NCBI RefSeq assembly: GCF_007827595.1
Contig: NZ_VISR01000005.1
Span: forward strand, 372,001-436,000
Length of the DNA: 64,000 nt
From: Streptomyces sp. BK340
Lineage (GTDB): Bacteria; Actinomycetota; Actinomycetes; Streptomycetales; Streptomycetaceae
Direction: 5' to 3'
Shown: positions 28,640-37,460 of the stretch, one piece after another
Layout of the letters: every line of letters begins with the position of its first letter
Numbering within the stretch: the stretch's first letter is position 1
Position numbers and translations under genes: made by a program
The notes under the pieces: model-generated
Database searches by the model: none
Seen by the model: the letters and a program-made list of their open reading frames with translations, nothing else
Told to the model about the DNA's origin: nothing

Positions 28640-29215
28640 GTGCTTCTCTCAGACAAGGACATCCGGGCCGAGATCGACGCCGGGCGGGTGCGCATCGATC
28701 CCTACGACGAATCCATGGTGCAGCCGTCGAGCATCGACGTGCGTCTCGACCGTTTTTTCCGGGTGTTCGAGAATCACCGGTACCCCCACATCGACCCGGC
28801 CGTCGAGCAGGCCGACCTGACGCGACTGGTCGAGCCCGAGGGCGACGAGCCGTTCATCCTGCACCCCGGTGAGTTCGTGCTGGCCAGCACGTACGAGGTC
28901 ATCACGCTGCCGGACGATCTCGCCTCGCGGCTGGAGGGCAAGAGCTCGCTCGGGCGGCTGGGGCTCGTCACACACTCCACCGCCGGGTTCATCGACCCGG
29001 GGTTCAGCGGTCACGTGACCCTGGAGCTGTCCAACCTCGCCACCCTGCCGATCAAGCTCTGGCCGGGGATGAAGATCGGCCAGTTGTGCATGTTCCGGCT
29101 CAGCTCGCCCGCCGAGTTCCCGTACGGCAGCGAGCGGTACGGCTCCCGGTACCAGGGCCAGCGCGGGCCGACCGCCTCGCGGTCCTTCCAGAACTTCCAT
29201 CGGACCCAGGTGTGA
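28640..29215 (+). CDS. dcd: dCTP deaminase
   Basis: 191 aa. Converts dCTP to dUTP for thymidylate synthesis. The trimeric Dcd/dUTPase fold is clear: [10 protein letters not shown] (about 26-35), the catalytic block [20 protein letters not shown] and [11 protein letters not shown], ending [17 protein letters not shown]. Length matches the family. The GTG start has no ribosome site but TATCCT lies 6-7 nt upstream with TTGTCA before it, so the transcript is probably leaderless. The phosphoribosyltransferase gene follows after 13 bp. Confidence 0.95.
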   Translation: MLLSDKDIRAEIDAGRVRIDPYDESMVQPSSIDVRLDRFFRVFENHRYPHIDPAVEQADLTRLVEPEGDEPFILHPGEFVLASTYEVITLPDDLASRLEGKSSLGRLGLVTHSTAGFIDPGFSGHVTLELSNLATLPIKLWPGMKIGQLCMFRLSSPAEFPYGSERYGSRYQGQRGPTASRSFQNFHRTQV

Positions 29216-29228
29216 GGTCGACGACGAC

Positions 29229-29726
29229 ATGAGTGACGTACGGGAGAACCTGACCTACGAGCGGTTCGGTGCCGCCATCCGTGAGCTGGCGCAGACCATC
29301 GCCGACGACGGGTACGAGCCCGACATCGTGCTCAGCATCGCGCGCGGGGGTGTCTTCGTCGCCGGCGGGCTCGCCTACGCCCTCGACTGCAAGAACATCC
29401 ACCTCGTGAACGTCGAGTTCTACACCGGCGTCGGGACGACGCTCGAGATGCCCGTCATGCTGGCGCCCGTCCCCAACGTCATCGACTTCTCCGACAAGAA
29501 GGTGCTCATCACCGACGACGTCGCGGACACCGGCAAGACGCTCAAGCTCGTGCGCGACTTCTGCCTCGACACCGTCGCCGAGGTGCGCTCCGCTGTGATC
29601 TATGAGAAGTCCCACTCCCTCGTGAAGTGCGAGTACGTCTGGAAGCGCACCGACGAGTGGATCAACTTCCCGTGGAGCGTCTTGCCTCCCGTGGTGAAGC
29701 GGGCCGGACAGGTCCTCGACGCCTAG
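29229..29726 (+). CDS. Purine-type phosphoribosyltransferase
   Basis: 165 aa type I phosphoribosyltransferase. The PRPP motif is KVLITDDVADTGKTLKLV (about 94-111) and the hood/loop region DIVLSIARGGVFVAGGLAYA is at 32-51. Probably salvages hypoxanthine, guanine or xanthine; which base cannot be said. Downstream of dcd with 13 bp between, so a nucleotide-metabolism pair. A hairpin terminator follows. Confidence 0.88.
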   Translation: MSDVRENLTYERFGAAIRELAQTIADDGYEPDIVLSIARGGVFVAGGLAYALDCKNIHLVNVEFYTGVGTTLEMPVMLAPVPNVIDFSDKKVLITDDVADTGKTLKLVRDFCLDTVAEVRSAVIYEKSHSLVKCEYVWKRTDEWINFPWSVLPPVVKRAGQVLDA

Positions 29727-29762
29727 GCGGCGACAGCAGCGGCGACAACCGCGGTTACGCGA

Positions 29763-29795
29763 GAAGGGCCCCCGGCACAGTGTCAAGGGCCCTTC
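29763..29795. terminator. Bidirectional terminator
   Basis: GAAGGGCCC / GGGCCCTTC with 15-nt loop, followed by TTCTC on the plus strand. It lies between the convergent phosphoribosyltransferase and Yip1 genes. Confidence 0.65.
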
Positions 29796-29810
29796 TTCTC
29801 GTCGTCACGT

Positions 29811-30767
29811 CTAGAACGTGCCCAGCTTCACTATCGACAGCAGCGCGATCAGCTGGATCGCCGACGCGCCCAGCGCCTTCGGCCAGGGCAGGTCGTGGGA
29901 CCGGGAGACCATCAGCGTCAGCAGGGCGCCCGCGCCGATCCAGGTGGCCCAGCCGAGCAGCTGGACGAAGCCCGCGTCGCCGCCGAAGAACATGGCGAAG
30001 ACCAGGCGGGGGGCGTCCGTGAGGGACATGATCAGCATGGACAGGCCGACCGTGGGCTGCCAGGCGCCGTCGCCGCCGAGCTGGCGGGCCAGGGTGTGGG
30101 TGACCACGCCCAGGATGAAGGAGCTTATGACCAGCGCGACGGCAGTGATCAGGACGATCGGGACCGCGTTGGACAGCGTCGCGTTGATCGCGTCCGAGCG
30201 GGCACCGTCGAAGCCGAAGACGGCGAGCAGGCCGTAGAGGAACGTGACGATCAGGGCCGGGGCCCACATCGTGTAGTCCCGCATCCGCAGGAAGGTCGGG
30301 GCCGGGGAGAGGATGATCCCCTTCAGCAGTTCCTTCCAGTGCAGCGGCGGGCCGGTCGGTCCGGACGGGGCGGCCGAGCCGGCGTGGTAGGTCGCGCCCT
30401 GGGTGTAGCCGGCGGCCTCGTCGACGGAGAAGGCCTGGGTGTGGCCCGGATTGTTCGCGGCGTACGGATCGTGGCCGCCGTGCGCCTGGCCCGGGTGGCC
30501 GCCGTCGCCGAAGTACTCCGGTCCGTCGTCGGCCTGGCCCGGGTAGCCGTACGACTGCCCCTGCGGCGGGTACGACGGCTGCGGCGCCGACGGGTAGCCG
30601 TACGACGGGCCCGGGGGCCGGCCTCCGGGCTGTCCGTAGCCCTGGCCCTGGCCCCGGCCGCCGGGTCCGCGACCCTGTCCGTGCCCGTACGACGGTCCCT
30701 GCGGAGCCTGTTGTCCCTGGGGGGTGCGGTTGTCCCGGCCCCCGCGTCCGTTCCTGAATCCAGCCAC
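29811..30767 (-). CDS. Yip1-domain membrane protein
   Basis: 318 aa. The first approximately 145 residues are low-complexity Gly/Pro/Gln/Tyr (repeats like GQGYGQPGG, PSYPPQGQSYGYPGQ). Five hydrophobic helices follow from about residue 168 (MWAPALIVTFLYGLLAVFGF, VPIVLITAVALVISSFILGV and others), matching the Yip1 superfamily. Function in bacteria unknown. GTG at 30767 is taken; TACGTT 7 nt upstream suggests leaderless expression. Confidence 0.82.
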   Translation of the reverse strand: MAGFRNGRGGRDNRTPQGQQAPQGPSYGHGQGRGPGGRGQGQGYGQPGGRPPGPSYGYPSAPQPSYPPQGQSYGYPGQADDGPEYFGDGGHPGQAHGGHDPYAANNPGHTQAFSVDEAAGYTQGATYHAGSAAPSGPTGPPLHWKELLKGIILSPAPTFLRMRDYTMWAPALIVTFLYGLLAVFGFDGARSDAINATLSNAVPIVLITAVALVISSFILGVVTHTLARQLGGDGAWQPTVGLSMLIMSLTDAPRLVFAMFFGGDAGFVQLLGWATWIGAGALLTLMVSRSHDLPWPKALGASAIQLIALLSIVKLGTF

Positions 30768-30926
30768 GTCATCGAACGTACCTGGTCCCGGAGAGTGACG
30801 TGCCGGGCCCAGGGGTACGGACCCGGCTTTGCGGCCGACCTGTGACATCCCCTAAGGGACCGTCAGGGGACGTGCCAGGGATTCCCCCGGTTCCACCGGC
30901 CCTTCACCCGCGCTTCATCGAGCCCT

Positions 30927-32354
30927 TCACTGGCCCATCAGGCGGCCCAGATGCGGGTGGCCCGTGGCCGGGACGCCGGTCGCCGCCGGGCCGAAGGACA
31001 CCGCGCCCGTGGTCCGGATGCCGGAGGCCGAGCCGCGCAGGCTCCACACCGCGCCGTCGGAGTCGTTCTCCCCGTGGGCGCCGACGGACAGGTCCGCCCT
31101 GCCGTCGCCGTTCAGGTCGGACAGCCGGACCGCCGAGCCGAAGAAGTCGTTGTCCTCGGCGGAGCCGGGGACGCCGGCCGTGTCCTGGGAGAAGGACTGC
31201 GCGCCGGTGCCGGTCAGGCCCGCGGCCGAGCCGCGCAGCAAGGTGACGGCGCCGGTCTGCCAGTCGGGACCGATGGCCTCGTAGATCGCGCCGACGGCCA
31301 CGTCCGCGTACCCGTCGCCGTTGACGTCGCCGACGGAGAGGGAGTGGCCGAACCAGTCCTCGTGCTCGTCGGTGCCGGGGACGCCGGGGCTGTTCTGGGT
31401 GATCGTCGCCTGGGGCGTGGTGCGCAGGCCGCTCGCGCCGCCCAGGTAGGCGCGGACCGAGCCGCCGTCGTTCGCGGAGACCGAGCCGGGGGCGGTGGCC
31501 GCGACCACGTCGTCGTAGCCGTCGCCGTTGAGGTCGCCGACGGCGGCCGTGCGCCAGGCGCCGCTGTGCACGAAGGTCTGCAGGGACAGGGGCGTGGCGG
31601 GGTCCGCCGAGCCCGTGTAGACCAGCTGGCCGTCGTCGTACGTCCGCTCGTCGGTGCCGCTGATCACCAGGTCGTCGATGTGGTCCCCGTTGACGTCGGC
31701 GGCGGCCAGGCCCTGGGCGCCGTGGATGACACCGGCCTCCAGCTCGGTCCGCAGCACGAAGCGGGACGCGGCGCCGGAGGCCTTGGTGAAGCCGCCCCTG
31801 AGGACCCACACGTCCTTGCCGAGGCTGCCCACGGCGAGGTCGGCACGCCCGTCGCCGGTGAAGTCGCCGACCGCCAGGGTCAGGCCGTACTGGTCGTGTG
31901 CCGCCGAGGACCCGGGGCCGGGGACGGTCCAGGCGCCGGAGAGGCCGGTCTTCCCGCCCCAGACGACGACCGCGGTGCCGGCGCCGCCGTTCTCGTCCGG
32001 GGTGCCCACGACGAGGTCGGCGTAGCCGTCGCGGTTGAGGTCGCCGGAGGCCAGAGCGGCGCCGAACTCGTCGTCCGTCTCGGCGGTGCCCGGGACGCCC
32101 GCGGTGTTCTGGGTGATCACCGTGTGCCGGGAGGCGCTGATCCCGGACTTGGAGCCGTAGTTCACGACCACCGCACCCGCCCGGGCCTTTCCGCCGACCG
32201 TGGCCGAGGGGGCGGCGGTGACCAGGTCGCGGTAGCCGTCGCCGTTGAAGTCGTCCGAGAAGCGGGCGGGGGCGGCGGTGGCCGCCGTGGCGGGCAGGGC
32301 GGTGAGCAGGCCGGTGGTCAGGGTGGCTGCCAGCAGGAGGGTGCGGGTGCGCAA
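30927..32354 (-). CDS. Secreted FG-GAP/integrin-like propeller protein A
   Basis: 475 aa. Signal peptide about 1-27. Seven FG-GAP/VCBS blades with calcium loops of type DxNxDGYxD (DFNGDGYRDLV, DLNRDGYADLV, DFTGDGRADLA, DVNGDHIDDLV, DLNGDGYDDVV, DVNGDGYADVA, DLNGDGRADLS). Probably a seven-bladed calcium-binding surface propeller. TTG start with GGAGCC upstream. First-described of three consecutive genes of this kind on the minus strand; a hairpin (32380-32405) separates it from the next. Confidence 0.88.
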   Translation of the reverse strand: MRTRTLLLAATLTTGLLTALPATAATAAPARFSDDFNGDGYRDLVTAAPSATVGGKARAGAVVVNYGSKSGISASRHTVITQNTAGVPGTAETDDEFGAALASGDLNRDGYADLVVGTPDENGGAGTAVVVWGGKTGLSGAWTVPGPGSSAAHDQYGLTLAVGDFTGDGRADLAVGSLGKDVWVLRGGFTKASGAASRFVLRTELEAGVIHGAQGLAAADVNGDHIDDLVISGTDERTYDDGQLVYTGSADPATPLSLQTFVHSGAWRTAAVGDLNGDGYDDVVAATAPGSVSANDGGSVRAYLGGASGLRTTPQATITQNSPGVPGTDEHEDWFGHSLSVGDVNGDGYADVAVGAIYEAIGPDWQTGAVTLLRGSAAGLTGTGAQSFSQDTAGVPGSAEDNDFFGSAVRLSDLNGDGRADLSVGAHGENDSDGAVWSLRGSASGIRTTGAVSFGPAATGVPATGHPHLGRLMGQ

Positions 32355-32379
32355 GGCGGGGCTCCGGGACGAAGGAAGA

Positions 32380-32405
32380 GGCCGGGCCCGCGGGCGGGCC
32401 CGGCC
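32380..32405 (-). terminator. Terminator between FG-GAP genes
   Basis: GGCCGGGCCC / GGGCCCGGCC arms with 6-nt loop, 15 bp after the stop of FG-GAP gene B. Confidence 0.65.
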
Positions 32406-32419
32406 TGTGGAGGGGGTGC

Positions 32420-33898
32420 TCAGTCGGCGAAGTTGGCGCCGAAGTACGGCGTGCCCGTCGTGGAGACGCCCGAGGCGCTCGGGGAGACGCTGCGGGAGCC
32501 CGCGGTGATGATCTTCGTGCCGTCGGAGGGCAGGTAGGTCACCGCGCCGTTGCCGGCGTTCTCCTCGGAGCCGACGAGCAGGTCGGCCTTGCCGTCGCCG
32601 GTGACGTCGTCGAGCTTGACGTCCTGGCCGAAGTAGTCGTCGTCCTCGTCGTTGCCGGGCACGCCCGCGCTGGACTGGGCGAAGAACTGGGCGCCCGAGT
32701 CGGTGTTCAGGCCGCTCGAGGTGCCGTAGAGGACGGTGACGGCGCCGGTGTTCGTCGCGCTGCCGATGTTCTCGCCCGCCACGCCGATCGCGAGGTCGAG
32801 GAAGCCGTCGCCGTTGACGTCGCCCAGGTCGAGCTCGTAGCCGAAGAAGTCGTTGCCCTCGGCCGTGCCGGGGACGTTGCCCGTGTCCTGGGTGATGCCG
32901 GTGGAGCTGGGGGTGAGGGGGCCGCCGTCGGAGCCGTACGTCACCCAGACCTTGCCGCCCTTGCCGGAGTCGGGCACGGAGGTGCCGTCCTCGGTGGTGG
33001 GGTTCCAGTAGGCGCCGCTGACGACGTCGCCGTAGCCGTCGTGGTCGATGTCACCGACAGCGGTGATCACGCCGGGCTTGAGTGTCATCGCCTCGGACAT
33101 GTGGAGGCCGTTCACCCCGCCGGGGATGTAGTAGTTGCGGTTCCAGCCGGCGGCGGTGTCGGTCTCGAAGCCGTCGACGACCAGGTCCGTCTCCTGGCCG
33201 CCGTTGATGTTGCCGGCGGTCAGGTTGAGCGGGCCGTTCGCGTCGCTGCCCATGATCGGGGGCTTGATCGTGTACTTGCCACCGGGAGTGCCCGAGGCGT
33301 TGATGCCGCCCTTGAGGACGTAGATGGTGGCGGCGGAGCTGCCGACGGCCAGGTCGGCCTTGCCGTCGCCGTCGAAGTCACCGGCGGCGAGGTTCTTGCC
33401 CCAGAGGTCGTGCGCGGTGGGGGCCGGGTCGGCGACCGTGACGCCCTTGCCGGTGATGCCGGAGGCCGAGCCCCACAGGATGGCGATGGTGCCGCCGTCG
33501 GTGTCGCTGCCCACGTCCTCGCCGGGGGAGCCGACCGCGAGGTCGTCGTAGCCGTCGCTGTTGAAGTCGGCGTACGCGGTGTCCGTGCCGAAGTAGTCGC
33601 CGGTCTCGGCGGTGCCGGGGCTGCCGGCGGTGTTCTGGCTGATCGTGGAGCGCTTGGCGGAGGAGACGCCGGCGTCGGAGCCGTAGAGGACGACCACCTG
33701 GCCGGCCGCCTTCTTGCCGCCCACGTAGGCGCCCTGGGCGGAGAAGGCCGTGTCGCCGACCCCGTCGCCGTTGAAGTCGGCCTGCGGGACGCTTGTGGAG
33801 TCGGCGGCCGTGGCGGTCACGGCCGAGAACGTGAGCAGACCGCCCGTCAGCGCGGCGGCGCCGGCCGTCGCGAGGGCGAGTCGCAGAGGCTTGTGCAT
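32420..33898 (-). CDS. Secreted FG-GAP/integrin-like propeller protein B
   Basis: 492 aa. Signal peptide 1-32 (ending TATAAD). FG-GAP calcium blades: DFNGDGVGDTA, DFNSDGYDDLA, DFDGDGKADLA, DIDHDGYGDVV, DVNGDGFLDLA, DVTGDGKADLL. The phrase QNTAGSPGTAETGDYFG and variants recur, as in protein A, so the two are paralogues. ATG with AGGAGAAAC upstream. Ligand unknown. Own terminator and leader, so it is probably transcribed alone. Confidence 0.88.
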   Translation of the reverse strand: MHKPLRLALATAGAAALTGGLLTFSAVTATAADSTSVPQADFNGDGVGDTAFSAQGAYVGGKKAAGQVVVLYGSDAGVSSAKRSTISQNTAGSPGTAETGDYFGTDTAYADFNSDGYDDLAVGSPGEDVGSDTDGGTIAILWGSASGITGKGVTVADPAPTAHDLWGKNLAAGDFDGDGKADLAVGSSAATIYVLKGGINASGTPGGKYTIKPPIMGSDANGPLNLTAGNINGGQETDLVVDGFETDTAAGWNRNYYIPGGVNGLHMSEAMTLKPGVITAVGDIDHDGYGDVVSGAYWNPTTEDGTSVPDSGKGGKVWVTYGSDGGPLTPSSTGITQDTGNVPGTAEGNDFFGYELDLGDVNGDGFLDLAIGVAGENIGSATNTGAVTVLYGTSSGLNTDSGAQFFAQSSAGVPGNDEDDDYFGQDVKLDDVTGDGKADLLVGSEENAGNGAVTYLPSDGTKIITAGSRSVSPSASGVSTTGTPYFGANFAD

Positions 33899-34091
33899 GC
33901 GTGTTTCTCCTGCGGCATGCGGGAACGCCTGGCGGGGCGTCCCCAGTCGATGGGGTGCGGACGTCCGTGTTCGTCGTGTGTTGTCCCACGGTTCACGGAG
34001 CGTTCGGTGATCAGGAGACAGGCGCCGGGGGGTAAGGGTTGTACAGGAGTTCGGTAACTTTTTGATGCTGCTGTGACCTGAGTGGTCACGG

Positions 34092-35375
34092 CTACGGCGT
34101 GCGGAACTCCGAGCTGGAGAAGGTCACGGCCGGCTCGGCCTCCAGAAGCCCCCTCTTCGTCCCCCGGTACACGGCGACCGTGTCCTTCGTCTCGCCCCGG
34201 TACGTCCGCACCACCAGGTCCGCCCGCCCGTCCCCGTCGAAGTCGGCGGCCGCGAGGACACGGGTCGTGCCGGGTGCGGGCGGTACGACGGTGACCGCGT
34301 CCTTCGCCGAGAGACCGGCCGTGCCGGCGTGGAAGAGGCGCAGCCGGGAGGCGCCGGCGACGAGTTCGTCGCGGCCGTCGCCGTCGAAGTCGGCGGCGCC
34401 GAGTATCGGGCCCGGGGCGGCGAGCGTGGCCCGCGCGGCTACCGGGAGGTCGTAGCGCAGGGACGTCTTCCCCGTGCCGCCGACCGCCGCGTCCAGCGCC
34501 GCGCCCCTGCCGAAGCGGCCGAGGGCGACATCGGTGCCGGCGGGAAGGACGGCTCCGGTGCGCGTCGGGCCGCCGGGGCCGCCGAGGACCAGCGCGGACA
34601 CCGCGGTGCCTTCCGCTCCGCGGACGATCAGGTCGTCGCGGCCGTCGCCGTCGACGTCGGCCGCGGGGCCGACGGGCACCTCGCCGGGGGAGGCCAGAGG
34701 CGCGCCGGCCGCGCGCGGGGCGCCCCCGCGGCTGAACGGGCCGCGCGGGTACGACAGCCGGCCCCCGGACGCGTGCAGCACCAGGTCCTGCTTACCGTCC
34801 CCGTCGAAGTCGCCGCACACCGGCTGGTCCGGCCAGTCGTTGCCGAAGCGGGCCGCGTCCGGCACGGTCAGCTTCACGGCGCGGCCGGTCAGGCCGGCGG
34901 GGGAGCCGAAGAGGAGCTGCAGCGGCACCGGGGGCCGGCCCTGGCCGTCGTACGGCGGGTCGGTCGACACGACGAGGTCGGTGAAGCCGTCGCCGTCCAG
35001 GTCGCAGCTCTCCTCCGCGTCGAAGACGGCCGGGAGTCGTCCCTCGGTGGGTGCCGCCTGCTTCTGGGGGCTGAGCAACTGCCGGGCGCCGGGCGCGAGT
35101 CCGTGCGGGCCGCCGTAGACGATCCCGACACCGGCGTCGTCGGCGTGACTCTGCTCCTTGACCAGGTCGTCGATGACGAGGTCGCGGTGACCGTCGCCGT
35201 TGAAGTCGTCGGGGGTGCTGCTGCCCCTGCCGTGCGGGACGGGGAGCCGGGCGGGAGCGCCGGCGACGCGGGCGGGGGTGTCGTGGCCGGCGTCCGGGGC
35301 GGCGGGGCCGCAGGCGGCGAGGAGCAGGGGGACACAGAGGGCCGCCGTGGACACCCCGCCTCTTCGCACGCGCAC
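34092..35375 (-). CDS. FG-GAP propeller lipoprotein C
   Basis: 427 aa. A lipobox LLLAACG at about 17-23 marks it as a lipoprotein. VCBS/FG-GAP calcium loops: DFNGDGHRDLV, DLDGDGFTDLV, DFDGDGKQDLV, DVDGDGRDDLI, DFDGDGRDELV, DFDGDGRADLV. Less similar to A and B than they are to each other. GTG at 35375 with GAGGTGAA upstream. Its stop region is 190 bp before gene B. A membrane-tethered partner of the secreted ones is conceivable. Confidence 0.86.
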   Translation of the reverse strand: MRVRRGGVSTAALCVPLLLAACGPAAPDAGHDTPARVAGAPARLPVPHGRGSSTPDDFNGDGHRDLVIDDLVKEQSHADDAGVGIVYGGPHGLAPGARQLLSPQKQAAPTEGRLPAVFDAEESCDLDGDGFTDLVVSTDPPYDGQGRPPVPLQLLFGSPAGLTGRAVKLTVPDAARFGNDWPDQPVCGDFDGDGKQDLVLHASGGRLSYPRGPFSRGGAPRAAGAPLASPGEVPVGPAADVDGDGRDDLIVRGAEGTAVSALVLGGPGGPTRTGAVLPAGTDVALGRFGRGAALDAAVGGTGKTSLRYDLPVAARATLAAPGPILGAADFDGDGRDELVAGASRLRLFHAGTAGLSAKDAVTVVPPAPGTTRVLAAADFDGDGRADLVVRTYRGETKDTVAVYRGTKRGLLEAEPAVTFSSSEFRTP

Positions 35376-35584
35376 CGTTCACCTCGTCAGCACCGTCGCC
35401 CGGCAACCTCGCAATGATGCACGTGTTCGAGGAGTGGGGTAAGGGGCGGGAGGTGCGCGGCGTGTGCGCGCCTTGGGGCTGGGTCAGTGGGCGCACTCCC
35501 TCAGAGATTGGACCCACCCCCGTGCCCAGACATGCGAACGACCGTCCACCACAGCGGGCAGACGGTCTCTCAAGCGGGCCAGGT

Positions 35585-36163
35585 TCACTCCGTGTCGGCA
35601 AGCGCCCGGTACAGCGTCGCGCGGGACACATTGAGCGCCTTGGCAATGGTCGTGACGCTCTCCCCCTTGGCCTTACGTGCCTTGGCCGCAGCGAGCTTGT
35701 CCGCATCCATGACAGTGGGCCGACCGCCGGTCCGACCCTGAGCCTTAGCAGCGTCCAGCCCGGCACGGGTCCGCTCAACGATCATGTCTCGCTCCAGCTC
35801 CGCAAAGGCGACCATCATCGTGAAGAAGAACTTGCCCTCACCCTTCGGGGAGTAGCTACCGGCCAGCGTGCCCGTCAGAATCCGCAGCGCGATCCCCCGG
35901 GCGTGCAGATCCTCGGCGATCGTGAGCACGTCCTTTGTCGAACGACCCAACCGGTCAAGTTTCCACACAGTGAGGGTGTCCCCCTCCCGCATGTAGTCGA
36001 GAGCAGCGCGCAGCCCAGCACGGTCGGCGTTCTTACCTGACGCCTTGTCCTCGAAGATGCGGGCGCACCCAGCCTCAGCGAGCGCATCCGCCTGAAGCTG
36101 CGCATCCTGCGCGTTGGTGCTCACTCGCTGGTAGCCGATCAAGGTTCCGGTGTTCGTCGTCAT
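35585..36163 (-). CDS. Serine recombinase (resolvase/invertase type)
   Basis: 192 aa small serine recombinase. The catalytic Ser is S15 in GYQRVSTNAQD; LDRLGRSTKDV supplies catalytic Arg residues. The E-helix region ends ELERDMIVERTRAGL, and the C-terminal Hin-type helix-turn-helix (SVTTIAKALNVSRATLYRAL) is complete. ATG at 36163 with a weak site. Directly upstream lies a 28-bp dyad plus further CGTCTCA motifs that resemble a res site. It probably resolved or inverted a mobile element; no cognate transposase is nearby. Confidence 0.9.
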   Translation of the reverse strand: MTTNTGTLIGYQRVSTNAQDAQLQADALAEAGCARIFEDKASGKNADRAGLRAALDYMREGDTLTVWKLDRLGRSTKDVLTIAEDLHARGIALRILTGTLAGSYSPKGEGKFFFTMMVAFAELERDMIVERTRAGLDAAKAQGRTGGRPTVMDADKLAAAKARKAKGESVTTIAKALNVSRATLYRALADTE

Positions 36164-36171
36164 GACCCGAT

Positions 36172-36296
36172 CGTCTCATAACTCGTCTCAAAACATCAAG
36201 CTTCTCGGGCGCGTTCTGAGACGGGTTTTGAACACCAAAAACGCCCCTTGGATCACCTTGCAGCGACCGTCTCAATAACCATCGATTGTGAGACTG
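36172..36296. promoter_or_regulatory. res-like recombination site
   Basis: CGTCTCA (36268) and TGAGACT (ends 36295) form a 28-bp dyad, the canonical length of a res crossover site I. A second dyad CGTCTCA (36184) / TGAGACG (ends 36223) and an extra CGTCTCA (36172) lie next to the gene, like accessory sites II and III. Confidence 0.6.
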
Positions 36297-36475
36297 TATC
36301 CGGCGGTCACTCTCCGCGGTGAGTGCGCCCTCCCCCAGGCCAATCCGCGATCACTCGGGCGTCACCTTCCCGTCTCGAAGGATCTGGCCCACGTCTCAAG
36401 TGTCCTGGTCTGATTCGTCGTTGATCTCACTTGATCTGGTTCGCGATCCTGATCACTGCACTACTCTGTCGAGCC

Positions 36476-37120
36476 ATGAACGCGGACCGCTGGTTGGCAG
36501 ACACCCGGACCTCCTACGACACGGTCGCGGACAGCTATGCCGACCAACTACGCGAAGCTCTGGCTGGGGCGCCGTATCTTCGGGCGGCTCTGGCGCTGTT
36601 CGCCGACTTGGTGCACGCCGCTGGCGGTGGGCCGGTGGCGGACGTGGGCTGCGGACCTGGACACGTCACCGCTCACCTGCACGAGCTGAGTGTGGACGCT
36701 TTCGGCATCGACCTTTCGTCCGGGATGATCGACGTGGCTCGACGTGACCACCCCCGCCTGCGGTTCGAGGTGGGCTCGATGACCGACCTCGACCTCGCCG
36801 ATGCTTCAGTCGTCGGCCTGCTCGCATTTTGGTCGTTGATTCACGTCCCCGACGAAGCAGTACCCACGGTCTTCGGCCACTTCCGGCGCGTGTTGCGTCC
36901 CGGCGGACCACTGCTGCTCGGCTTTCACGTCGGCGACGGGTCGAGGCTGAAGACGCAGGGCTACGGCGGCCACCCGATGAATGTCCACGTTCACCGCCGC
37001 CAGCCTGACCAAGTGGCGGCCTGGCTACGCGATGCCGGGTTCACCGTCGAGGCCCAAATGCTGATCGACCCCGACGAGAGCGTTCCAGGTTCAGTCCTCT
37101 TTGCACGCCGTCAGTCCTAG
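36476..37120 (+). CDS. Class I SAM-dependent methyltransferase
   Basis: 214 aa. SAM motif I is VADVGCGPGHVTAHL (about 54-68), motif II acidic turn FGIDLSSGMIDVA, motif IV LLAFWSLIHVPDE, and LRPGGPLLLGFH. Single Methyltransf_25-like domain; substrate unknown. The ATG at 36476 lacks a ribosome site. It is bracketed by imperfect direct repeats CCCACGTCTCAA (36388 and 37234), which share the CGTCTCA core of the recombinase site, so it may be cargo. Confidence 0.85.
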   Translation: MNADRWLADTRTSYDTVADSYADQLREALAGAPYLRAALALFADLVHAAGGGPVADVGCGPGHVTAHLHELSVDAFGIDLSSGMIDVARRDHPRLRFEVGSMTDLDLADASVVGLLAFWSLIHVPDEAVPTVFGHFRRVLRPGGPLLLGFHVGDGSRLKTQGYGGHPMNVHVHRRQPDQVAAWLRDAGFTVEAQMLIDPDESVPGSVLFARRQS

Positions 37121-37460
37121 CCACATCAGCGGTCCCGTTGCGGCCGACGACACAACGAAGTTGGACCACATCAACTGAAACAGCCTCCGGCATCCGCTCG
37201 CCCGGGGCCACATCACTTGAGATTCCCGGCTTCCCCACGTCTCAACTGAGCTGGTCGTCGCAGGTCAGCGGCCCGACTCGGAAGCAGATCATGTACGACG
37301 GGACAGTGCCGCGCTGCAATCCGGGGTCGGTCGAGCTTTGACCAGCGGTTTTCCCACCAGTTCGGGCGAATCTGCGCGCATTCGCATTTCGCGGAAGGCG
37401 GGGGTGCCAAGGAGGGAGCCGGAAAAGTTCCAGACCCCCCGTCCCGCCTGCCAGCGACCG
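37121..37460. other. Gene-free interval with recombination-site-like repeat
   Basis: Holds the right-hand CCCACGTCTCAACTG copy (37234-37248), CACTTGAGAT at 37213 mirrored by ATCTCACTTG near 36424, and no supported gene. Confidence 0.4.

Larger units (their letters stand above)
35489..36330. mobile_element. Possible mini-element around a serine recombinase
   Basis: A 10-bp inverted repeat GGGCGCACTC (35489-35498) / GAGTGCGCCC (36321-36330) encloses the recombinase gene and a res-like site. Identity does not extend beyond 10 bp and no transposase is present, so the ends are tentative. Confidence 0.35.

Noticed and set aside
29010..29020. GGTCACGTGACC palindrome within dcd as a regulatory site
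   Set aside because: It is in the coding sequence of a conserved motif (FSGHVTLE), so coding constraint explains it.
30500..30767. Gly/Tyr/Gln-rich repeats as a CRISPR or tandem DNA repeat
   Set aside because: They are imperfect codon-level repeats encoding the low-complexity N-terminus of the Yip1 protein.
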